This document shows, in pieces, positions 45,601 to 54,246 of a stretch of DNA of 64,000 nt. The stretch is from Theristus sp. LFF4_11 (Eukaryota; Nematoda; Chromadorea; Monhysterida; Xyalidae). The position numbers and the translations under genes are program-made. Each line of letters starts with the position of its first letter. The first letter of the stretch is position 1. The notes below the pieces were generated by a model, which was not told where the DNA came from, did no database searches, and worked only from the letters and a program-made list of their open reading frames with translations. Where the stretch lies: assembly GCA_030248135.1 (NCBI GenBank), contig JASANC010003435.1, forward strand, positions 35,109-99,108. Direction: 5' to 3'.

Positions 45601-47215
45601 GCAAAGCGCCGTCAAAAGACGGGCGGCAAACGGCGCGGTCAGTTCAATGTTGTGCGGCGTTTCACAGTTTTTGTCTGTCCTTTGAAGCCGCAACAAGTTT
45701 CAATAGTGTGCCGAAGAATTAAAGTTGATGATGGGCAATTTTTGTAATTATCTAGCTGTAATTACCTATGTGTGATCTCCTACAATCAACGTAACCACGC
45801 AGATTTTCTTTCTATAATGTGATCTTTTTCCCTGTAATGTTCGTTGTTCTCCAGTCCAGTAAATCGCCACTTTCTCGGTACTTGAAGTTTATCGAAGTTC
45901 GAGAGAAAAACATTCAGGTGCACATGTCAGAAACGTTCAGGCATTGGTCGAGGCCGTGTGGACGCGGTTGACGACGAGGAGGACGCGTCTCGACGCCACT
46001 CGGAGGCGATGTTCTTCGTGTCACGGCACGACACGGCCGGAGAGAAGTTCGCAAAGTACCGGGACGCTGCCGCGCACACGGACCTGCACGAGAGCAGACG
46101 GGTCGTCGACGCAGTGGCCTTGATGCGAGCTGCCGCGCCCGCGCGAGTGTCAGTGGTGTTTTTTAAAGTTCTTTGGTCCAGTAGATCAAGAGCACGTCGT
46201 TGGTGATGCGTGCCCTCTGCTGCGTGCAATATTGGCCAGGCCGAAATGCAGAGACATTCGTTACATAATGCTGTGGCTCACTCGGCGCTTCTGCTTGTAG
46301 TTCACTGAACTCACACCGTCGTCCAGGCTTACTGTTGTTGTGTTGATCTTGTCAGTTGTCATATTTGATGTTGATGTTGTCTGATGTCCGATCCGCAGGC
46401 AAAGTGTATTATCTTTTCTTTAAGACCTGCGACTCAATGCGGTTGTGGACGTGACAGGAAACTAGTTTTAATCTTTATGTGGTAATTCTGAATAGCCTAA
46501 GTGACCCGGCCTTATTTAGGGGATTCGGACTCCCTAAATTTAAGTGATCGGGGATCGAGCCCAGCCGAGGGCTGTGTGTGAGCTCGTACGTGCCCACCAG
46601 CGTTCGCGTTTCAGTGTCCACCGTGCCTTTGTCCGAATGCACGTTCGTTCGAGCCTCTCATGTCGCATGCACATTTCCAGACGGCAGCCGCTGCTGCGCG
46701 AGGCGCTCGACGTGCTCGTGCCGGTGCACCAGTGCGTGCAGCGTCTCGTCGATCGTGTCGAGCGGCGTCGTCACGAGTCGCCCGTGGTGAATCGCGCTCG
46801 CAAGACGCTGCCGAATGCGACCACGAGGCGCAGCACGCCGCCGCCACCGGCGCAGCGCACGACACGACGCAGCAGCATGCGCGTGGCACAACGCCAGCAG
46901 AATGGCGATGGCGCCCGGGACGCCGCGGTCGTCGTTGTCAACGCTGCCCACTGCAGTGCTGCCACGGACAGTCCGCTGACGCACACCTCGCCAACACCCA
47001 TTGACGTCGAGAAATTGGCGCCACCTGGACAGAATGCCGTCGCAGACAACACGAACACGGGTGGCAGCAGCTGCGCTGCTGGTGGTCCTATTGGTCAAGT
47101 GCCTCATCATGACGACCGCGATGAAGACGAACCGCAGATGGTCGTGGTTGAGACGATCGTCGATGACGACGACATTGTCAACGATGTGCTGATGGAGCTC
47201 GAAAACAGCGCATGA
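39680..47215 (+). CDS. POGZ/ZNF280-family zinc-finger protein (no transposase domain)
   Basis: Seventeen exons: 39680-39735, 39803-39908, 39980-40343, 40529-40992, 41078-41341, 41622-41733, 41823-41947, 42144-42329, 42620-42755, 42840-42947, 43049-43233, 43657-43837, 44594-44835, 45129-45282, 45470-45637, 45941-46148, 46681-47215. Phases agree and give 1,197 residues. Residues ~1-440 are Q/A/P-rich disorder. A run of C2H2 and atypical fingers follows: CRKCFVIFKSP, CFICDRLFRNEDDIRGHMDTTH, the family signature PYLCQVDGCRFRSSLYDDVLFHF, CALCLRVFE, then CLECRRPM...NYLRCTVCQYRTQCSPSYEAHLMSH, which lines up with the HP1-binding finger of POGZ, and CACGYSSSFGNAIADHL. The C terminus is basic then acidic (DEDEPQMV...VDDDDIV). 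POGZ carries CENP-B HTH and DDE parts after the fingers; here both are absent, as in ZNF280. A nuclear, chromatin-bound role is likely. The satellite ends 280 bases upstream. Confidence 0.87.
41964..42085 (+). repeat. Short tandem repeat, ~36-base units, about four copies
   Basis: Units contain GCGATGCGTTCATGAACTCT followed by a T-rich GATGTATTTTGCTGG part. The third copy is diverged (GCCTTCCTAAACTC). It lies within intron 7 of the zinc-finger gene. Confidence 0.8.
42394..42561. mobile_element. Mariner-type MITE (family M1), most complete copy
   Basis: 168 bases, flanked by TA (42392-42393, 42562-42563). Ends CTGTCGAACTC and GAGTTCGACTG are inverted. Inner arms with GATTGGTTGGTGATC and CACGTGATGCATGCTTT pair with AAAGCATGCATCACGTGATC and ACCAACCAATC. 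It lies in intron 8 of the zinc-finger gene. Confidence 0.9.
44187..44442. mobile_element. hAT-like MITE with 27-base inverted ends
   Basis: CATACCCGTGCGACGGTGTG(GGGTACC) at the left returns inverted at the right with one mismatch. The 8-base GTCACGCC flanks both sides (44179-44186, 44443-44450). The interior has repeated GAGGGCTGTGCAC words. It lies in intron 12 of the zinc-finger gene, nine bases before a copy of that intron's acceptor. Confidence 0.9.
44878..44968. mobile_element. Palindromic MITE (family M2), copy 2
   Basis: GCGCATTCATGAAGCAGTAT...GACGCGTGGCT / GTAGCTACGCAGTCAC...GCTTCATGAATGCCC. Same layout as 10919-11014 and 58793-58885. It lies in intron 13 of the zinc-finger gene. 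Confidence 0.82.
46405..46540 (+). repeat. Dispersed repeat (family R1), copy 2, truncated
   Basis: Contains AAGACCTGCGACTCAATGCGG, AGGAAACTAGTTTTAATC and TGTGGTAATTCTGAATAGCC, the same words (inverted) as at 53405-53620. It lies in the last intron of the zinc-finger gene. A SINE-B-like B box (GGGATCGAGCCCAGCCGAGG) follows at about 46551. Confidence 0.7.
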
Positions 47216-48064
47216 TGACAAAATGTTGACTGGTGTCACCGCAGTGCACTTTTGAGTCATTGCTTGCTGAGTTTACTGCTTTTGAGGGTGGTAATTTGTT
47301 GTTTTGAACTATTCGAAAAAAGTTTACGATTGAATGCTATTGATTCTGCATTTTTGTTTGATTTTTCATCGCACCACCATGCCTGTGTCATCGTTCCTTT
47401 ATAACATATCCAACTAGTTGATTGGTTGATGCATGCATTCTGTGCATGAATTGCTGTGGAGGCGGAGCTTGGTTTGCATCAATGCATCACGTGACCATTC
47501 ACCAATCAATTAGCTAGTTGGTTATGTTATGGAGTTAGACTGTAGTTGCGTTTGAATTGGTAAATTTTGACACAAACATTCGTTGAACGCAACACTGATC
47601 GATGTGATTGATTTTGTTTTGATGACGTCATGTTGCAGCGGCGTACGGTGCGACTTTGCACTGTCCATCGGTTCCTTTCGACATCAGCGTTTTTCGTGAT
47701 TTTTTTTCATTGTTGTTGTTTGTGCTTCATTATCGCTGCATAAACACGGTATCTATGAAATCTGGTAAAAGTATTCTGGGTTAATTTTGGTTCCGCTCCG
47801 TAAAAAACACATGTAATTGGTATATTTGGAATGTTTAGAATTCACAGAAAAAAATTGTCGTATCGTCAGGTCAAGTCGCAAAACTGCCTCTGCCGGTCTT
47901 GTATTACCGCACAATAGAGCATTATCACACAAACTGTTGAAGCACTGACGAGATTCAGCTGTGTGAACGTGACGATAACAAAACTGATAACATGTTGGGC
48001 GCACGTGCAAGTTGTGACTTTGCAAGTTGCAAGACCATCCAACTGACAAAAAACGTTGACAGCG
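47216..48064. other. Intergenic, zinc-finger gene to PIPOX
   Basis: 850 bases containing an M1-family MITE (47391-47542). No coding similarity in the rest. Confidence 0.5.
47391..47542. mobile_element. Mariner-type MITE (family M1), copy 3
   Basis: Arms ATCCAACTAGTTGATTGGTTG and CACCAATCAATTAGCTAGTTG pair. GCATGCATTC and ATGCATCACGTG sit in the centre. The right end GTTAGACTG is followed by TA. The left end is diverged, so that edge is approximate. Confidence 0.8.
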
Positions 48065-50603
48065 ATGTACCACTTTGACTGTGTCGTCATTGGCGGTGGC
48101 GTTGTGGGCGCTGCTACTGGCACCGCCCTCGCTGAAACTGGCAGAAATGTCGCCATTTTGGAACAGGTTTTGTGCTTCTTTTTGGTGGCGTTATTGTTGC
48201 TGTTTTTCCCGCAGAATGTTTAACAGCAGTGTTCAAAAAAAATTCTCTGAGCGTGATTTTAGTTGCAGCCACACAGCCTAGCAGAGTGGTCACTGGCCAG
48301 TGATTGCACAGCAACAATTGAAGTTGAATGTTGTTGAAGAAGATGGAACTAAGCGAAGACTTGTTGCTGTGTTGTTCTAGGCACGTTCTTTGTTGCAGTT
48401 TCCGATGCCACACAGCCGCGGCAGTTCCATGGGGCGCACGCGAATCACACGACTAGCCTATACTGATTCGAACTACGTCAAAATGGTTGTGGACTCGAAC
48501 GAACGCTGGATGGAGCTTCAGCGATGGGCGGGCGAGACGTTGTTCAAGTGCTTTTGATTGCTTTTGAGCAAATGTTACTCAAGGTTGTCAATTGAAAATG
48601 CTTCTGACTGTTTGGCTTCATCTCAGGAACTCCGGTGTGCTGTCCGTCAGTCAGAACGCTGCTGAGCTCGATGCACTGAACGCGGCATACGCTGATAATG
48701 CACTGAAATACGAACGCTTCACCGACAGACAATTGCACGCGAAATATGGCAAATTGTTCAGGTCAATTGAAGCTGCCGATTTTGCAACTCGTTTTTCTTT
48801 GCTTCCACGAGTCTGTTCAGCAGTGTCAACTGTCAATCACCATTAAGCATTTTTTTTCACATGCCACATGTACGAGTGTTTAAAATTCCATTCTTGTTTT
48901 TTTGGAAAGAAATCCATTCATTATTGTCATTTCTTTCGCATCTGTTTTTCATTCTCACCTTTTATTCAGCACAGCCCCCCTGCACGGCGGCCTCCACGAG
49001 CCGACCGGTGGTCTCCTGTTGTCAGCCAAGTGCGTGCTCGCCTACCATCGACGATTCCAGTCGCTTGGCGGGCAACTTTTCGACGACGTGCGCGTCGCGC
49101 GGGTCGACCTTGACCGACCAGTGATCGGCCAGTGCTCGCTTGTCCTTGGCGACGGCAGAACGTTCACTGCGCGCCATTTGTTCGTCACCGTCGGGCCGTG
49201 GGCGCCAACGTTCCTGCGTGAACATTTTGATCTGGAACTGCCAATCGAGGTAAACTTACGTGGTGTCCTCGTGGCCTAGTGGTAGTGCGTTAGACTACAG
49301 TCTGTGCACTCGGGGATCGAGCCCCGCCGAGGGGCATTTAATAACAGAAAGAACTCGATGGGCGCCCTACTTAATGACGTTCTGTACGCTTCTCTGGGTT
49401 AGCCCTGGCTAAAAACATCGCCTAATCCCAACAACAACGTTGTCGAAATCGTGTGATCAACAAACAATGAAACGGCGCAGGATCACAGCATGCACCTGGT
49501 GCTGATTGCTTGCGCCAAATAAAAAAAAGCCTTTTGTGTAAAGATTCGTCATGAAACCGGAGTTTTGAAAGAACATCATTTTCACTGTTGTTCTCCGACA
49601 TTTTTTTGGAGTTGTGAAACTAAGAGAACGTCACTCACGTAATAGCATGTGTTGCGTGACGCTGTCTCAGTGATTGGAATTGCAAAAGGAGATTTTGCTC
49701 AACCGTTTTCGTTTTAATTTTTAATTCTGAACAGGATTTTTTCATTCTGAACAGGTATAATCTGTCTTGACTTGACACAGCTTTGTTTTTGTGGTCGCAT
49801 TGAAAGAGTCGCGGTATGGCGAGCATCATTGCTTGCAGTCGCATCAGACAATCACAACCTTCTGGCGGGAACTGGACCCCGGTCAGTATTCGGCGGATCG
49901 AGGCACCCCAGGTGTTCTGTTTGGAGACGACGAAGACGATCACCTGAGGTACTTCTTGAAGCCGACGCTGGAGTATCCCGGATATTTGCAGGTTTTTGTC
50001 ATCTTTGAATTCATGTGTTTTCAATTTCGAATTGTTTTTGTTTCAAGGAACATCGGTGACAGTAATTATTTGTTTCAGTTCGGGGTGCATTATGGCGTTC
50101 AAGCGGACCCGAATCAACCGGCGACGACGTGGTCGGACTTTGTTGCCGACTACGTGGCCAAATGCCGCAGAGTGGCCGAGAAGTACAAACTGAACATCGA
50201 CACCGCCTATCCAGCAGTGATCGAGCCGTGTTTCTACACTGTGCGTGCCAATTCAAACTTTTTTTGTAAAATCGCCTTTTTACGAACAGTCTTGTTTTTG
50301 TGCAGGAATGCATTGACAAGGATTTTATTCTCGACCGCCACCCGAAGCATCGCAACGTGATCATTGGCACTGGATTCACAGGTGCTTTGCAAATTTGATC
50401 ACTTACGTTTAGATGTACAAAATTGCTTTTTTTAAATTATAACGTGATTTTATTTCGTGGCAGGCCATGGGTTCAAGCACGCCCCAGTGATCGGCCGCAT
50501 CTTGGCCTCGTTTGTGACCGGTGATAAGGTGCCTTACAATTTGGATCGGTTCAAGATCAGTCGGTTTTCGAAAACGTCAACAAACAGTCGTTCAAAGTTA
50601 TAG
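48065..50603 (+). CDS. PIPOX: Peroxisomal sarcosine / L-pipecolate oxidase
   Basis: Eight exons: 48065-48166, 48399-48547, 48627-48761, 48970-49249, 49839-49991, 50079-50240, 50306-50381, 50464-50603. Phases agree and give 398 residues (human 390). This flavoenzyme of the monomeric sarcosine oxidase family oxidises sarcosine and pipecolate, producing H2O2. The N terminus has the dinucleotide fold CVVIGGGVVGAATGTAL...VAILEQ. Then come the PHSRGSSMGRTRI segment, LEYPGYLQFGVHYG, the probable covalent-flavin cysteine in EPCFYT, DFILDRHP, and the C-terminal GTGFTGHGFKHAPVIGRIL. The last three residues are SKL, a canonical PTS1 peroxisomal signal. The histidine of the family GSSHG motif is methionine here. 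Intron 4 holds a SINE. Confidence 0.96.
49266..49439 (+). mobile_element. tRNA-derived SINE (family B), copy 3, complete head
   Basis: Head CCTCGTGGCCTAGTGGTAGT (A box), B box GGATCGAGCCC (49314-49324), body with CTGTACGCTTCTCTGGGTTAG and CCTGGCT, tail CCCAACAACAACG. It lies in PIPOX intron 4, sense orientation. This is the most complete of the three copies. No clean target duplication was found. Confidence 0.85.
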
Positions 50604-51996
50604 CAATCAATATTTTTTCGCACAGAAAAAAATGGAAAAACACTTTCTCAAATGTTATGCAACAGTTTAGTTTTTAAACGCCCCGACTCAAATCAATTAC
50701 TTTACTGGAAAACCACATTATTGGTATTATGGTGGTTTTGACTTTCAGTCACTGAAAAGGTACAGCTGATAATTGGATTCTGTTAAATTATGTGCAGTAA
50801 GAAAGATCTGTGAGCTAATTCCGGATTTCTTGAGTGTCTCCAGTCCTGTGGGATTTCAGCAGAGAAAATGAAACAAGACAGCAAGCCACTATTGCAAATA
50901 GCTGATTGTTCTGTGTCGGCACTAAACAGTTGCTTTTCTCAGTTTTTAGGCAATCGTGCTAAAATTGACCTTTCTGTGCGACTTCTCATGCACACTGTAA
51001 CTTGACCAGCATATGGTCAAAGGGAACGAAATGATAATGGTCGAGTAAAAAAACCGGGTCCTGTCGTTGCAGACCAAAAAAAAACCGGAACAGCCTTGCG
51101 TACGCTTAGACAAACCAAACAATGAGACCTTGTGTTTGCTTGATCGAAGACATTTTGCGTTTTCTGACAAACGACAAAACTCATACCCGCGTACGTAACG
51201 CAATTCCTTGGTTGTCTCTGTTGAACAAGAAAAAATTCCCACTCTTTCAAAACAAGAGCGAACCCATTTAATTAAAAATGGTCACGTTGCTACATGTGCA
51301 CGTACCTTCAGACGAGGAGGGCCTGTGGAATTCTAAGATCTGTCCGTAACTGTTTTACGACTAAAAACAGTCGAACTGGCGTGGTCTTGCTTGACGCCAA
51401 ACAGATGTGTTGTGTAATCAAGCTGGACAGTTTTCCGTTTTTCGTCTATCTCAATTTCAGTGTAAGCACGCGAGAAAATTGATAATGACGTTCAGGCACT
51501 TCACTGAGGTTTTTTGCTTGAATCAATTCTGCCCTGACAAAGACCAAATTGTTTTCTTTTCAAAAACGGAGGTTGTTAAGTGCTTGCTGCTTGCGTGCGT
51601 TATATTTATTACAGCTGTGATAAAACGACTAATTGAGTCAGAAAAAAATCTGTTTCAAGATTTACAGAAAACAAAGAAAAAAACGGACTTTCCTCAACGG
51701 AAACAGAATGCACAAAGCCGTGATGAACCTGAAGAGCGCCAACGAGCGTCTGCGGCACCATCCGGCTGGTTGGAACAGCAACGGAGGCGGTCAGCTGCGG
51801 AGGTGTGCAGTTGTAGCGTGTTGTGTCGGTGTGTCGGCTTCATAAAAACTGAACACTGCACGAGCACACGCACACAAAGCAGATTGCGTAAATTGAATGT
51901 GTGTGAACGTGCGCTGTTTATGTTCGTGCGGTAACCCGGTGCGCAGTTGTTCATTGTCGTGTAGTCCTGCTGTTGGTTTTCCACTCCGACATAATT
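50604..51996. other. Intergenic or 5' region of the next gene
   Basis: 1.4 kb. The stretch 51700-51800 is open in two frames and GC-rich; one frame starts with ATG at 51709 (MHKAVMNLKSANERL) and ends at a possible donor near 51789 or 51801. It could be a 5' exon of the 51997 gene, but I could not confirm the junction. The rest shows nothing. Confidence 0.4.
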
Positions 51997-53913
51997 ATGA
52001 TGCGCTCGAATGACGACAAGGATGTCTGTCTGTTGTTTTCCTCGTGTGCCACCATTGACCACGTGAAACGCCAACTAAGGTCGATCATGGAGTTCGCGCG
52101 TAACACGCCGAAGATGCTGAAGATGGCGGATGACGTCGACGAGCTGCTCACGGTCGTCTACCACATCCAGCTGACCATGGTCGCCATCGCGGTCGCCCTC
52201 TACGTCGTCATTGTCGCCAATGTCGCCACGTTCTGCTATCGGCGGTACTGCGCGCTGAGGTGCGAACACGAAATTCTCTTGTGTTTTTTTATTTCCGTGA
52301 CTGCGAGAAGGTACGGTATCTACCGTAATCGGTCTCGAGGTATTCTTGCCCATTAAACCCCGTTAGCCTGAAGGAAAATTGCTGGTCAAGATCGAGTCAA
52401 GACCGAATACGATAATTACACTGAGAATACCTACTCAACCAATGAACCGGTGGTTGATTGTCGCAAGAAAACTGCTGCGGTTTTTGAGACCGTACTTGAT
52501 TGAGTAGCTATTCTCAGTGCCCGTGGTGCACAACACTGATTGCAACATTCGAGCACAGCAGGTCACGACCTCCGTCGCGTGTGAGTGACTCCCGTCAAAC
52601 GGACGAGACGCGCGTGATCGAGCCGTTGCACCAAAAGCGACTGGACGTGACGGCTGCTGCCGCTGGTTTCGTCGGTGTATCACCACACTTGGCAACGATG
52701 CGCATCGAGAAACGAGAACTGCCGTCGCCAAAGTACGTGAGCGCCTCCGTGAGACAGCGCGCTGATGTGCTCTGGGAGGATCAGTGCAGCGAGAACGGCA
52801 GACTGGCGCAGACGCGCGTTTCAAGAGCCCTTTTGCAAGATTGCAAGAGTCGTTTTCCGGTTCAGAAAATAGAAAACAAACAGAAAATTTGACAGTTGGA
52901 CATTATTCAGCAATGCGGCTCGGTCAGAAAAAAGCATGTTAGGGTCCTTGAAACGGCGGCGCCCGCGTGTCAATCGCCGACTCCGCTGATCTGCGTGTCG
53001 AGTCAACAAAGCGACGACCACAACGAACTGGTCGAACGCGATGCAACGGCCGCCGCTGGCCAGCTGATGGCGTCAACGTCAACGTCACCTGGTGTCAGTG
53101 CACAGCAGACGATTGTGCACCACAGTCATTCGGCCGGCGCTAGCAGACGACAAAGTGGCGGCGAGGGTGGGTGGCGATCGCGAAGCTCAACGTTGACCGG
53201 ATCGATCATGGGCGCTCAGCCGACCGGCAACAGAGGCGATCAGCTGCTGCTCGACACCAGCGGCCACTGGACGACCAGTGCGAATGCACGCCGGAGTAGC
53301 TACAAATCGTACGTCGGTTTTGGCTGGAAAGAATGAAACAGTAATTGGACCAAAATGCGTGCATGCCACATCAGTTTCGCCTGTGTTTCTGCCGTCAAAC
53401 TAATATCTTTTATTCTGGTCGCGCGTCTCCATGCGCGCATAGATGGGTAAGCAGTCTCATGCACGACGCGGGAATTCAAAATTGGCAAACGGATCCGAGA
53501 GTCCCCCACATAAGGCCAAGTCACTTAGGCTATTCTGAATTACCACATACAGATTGAAACTAGTTTCCTTTTACGTCCACAACCGCATTGAGTCGCAGGT
53601 CTTAAAGAAAGGATAATACCGATAGTCGCCAGAAACAAAACCAAAACGAAACGTACTGCATAGATCACGATCGGCCTCCGTGCGATCGGCGCTGATCGAC
53701 GTGTCCCGTTTGGCGTCACTGAACTGCGTCAACGACGGCGGAGAGCAGGCGGCGGCGGCGACGACGTTCGGTCAGAGTACGCCGCTCGTCTCGCAGCTGA
53801 ACATCGGAGACGGCAGCCTTGAGAAGATCTTCGGCTCACAGGGCGGTGGCCTGGACGATGATGGGGCGTCATCCGCTCAGGACGCTAGCGTCGCAACAGC
53901 ACCAAGCGTGTGA
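51997..53913 (+). CDS. Unrecognised single-pass membrane protein
   Basis: Four exons, phases agreeing: 51997-52259, 52562-52817, 52911-53308, 53664-53913, giving 388 residues. I do not recognise the family. It has a conserved-looking N-terminal part (SCATIDHVKRQLRSIMEF, KMADDVDELL). One strong membrane helix follows at about residues 57-80 (IQLTMVAIAVALYVVIVANVATF), then basic YRRY, so the N terminus is probably outside. The tail of about 300 residues is hydrophilic, rich in S/R/Q/T, and ends DDDGASSAQDASVATAPSV. An upstream exon may exist, since the frame stays open to 51947. The donor at 52818 is weak; a stronger one at 52734 (GTACGTGAG) joins in frame to an acceptor at 52936, so the two forms may be alternatives. 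Confidence 0.6.
52419..52519. mobile_element. 101-base MITE with CACTGAG ends
   Basis: CACTGAGAATACCTACTCAA and its near inverse TTGAGTAGCTATTCTCAGTG bound the element. It lies in intron 1 of the unknown membrane protein. No second copy and no clear target duplication in the window. Confidence 0.75.
53405..53620 (-). repeat. Dispersed repeat (family R1), copy 3
   Basis: Minus-strand copy running from GGTATTATCCTTTCTTTAAG through GACTCAATGCGGTTGTGGAC and CCCGCGTCGTGCATGAG. It matches 1441-1637 over its full length. It lies in the last intron of the unknown membrane protein. Confidence 0.72.
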
Positions 53914-54246
53914 CGGGCACACTGAGGCAACGACTGTGGATGCTGATTGCTGACAGCTGAACTGCTATTGCGAATGGAGTTCTGTGATTTATGCTTTCTC
54001 GATCAGATCGTTGTTCTGGTTCCGCGTTTCAGTTTGCCCGATGTGAATGCATTATTATTTTGTAAACCGGTAAACAGAAATACAGATTTATAATGTATTT
54101 ACAATTGTTCAACAGCTTTGAAGACAAACACCGAAACATAATATAATTCCTTGGCACAACAAAAACTGAAAAGGCACAAAATAAACCAATTGATTTTCAT
54201 TATTTCAATTATGGCAATGAAAACTGAAGAAAGGGAAAAAATACAA
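53914..54246. other. Convergent intergenic spacer
   Basis: 333 bases between the stop codons of two convergent genes. AT-rich toward the right. No feature was seen beyond probable 3' UTRs. Confidence 0.5.

Noticed and set aside
46660..47004. An alanine/arginine-rich open frame of 114 codons in the last zinc-finger-gene exon
   Set aside because: It is the alternative frame of a GC-rich exon. The phase-consistent frame continues to a natural acidic C terminus and stop at 47215.
39680..47215. A domesticated pogo transposase as in vertebrate POGZ
   Set aside because: No CENP-B helix-turn-helix or DDE motif in the exons after the fingers or in the remaining intergenic sequence.
49266..49335. A tRNA gene at the SINE head
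   Set aside because: A and B boxes are present but the cloverleaf does not close, and the same head recurs with a non-tRNA body at 8965 and 26236.
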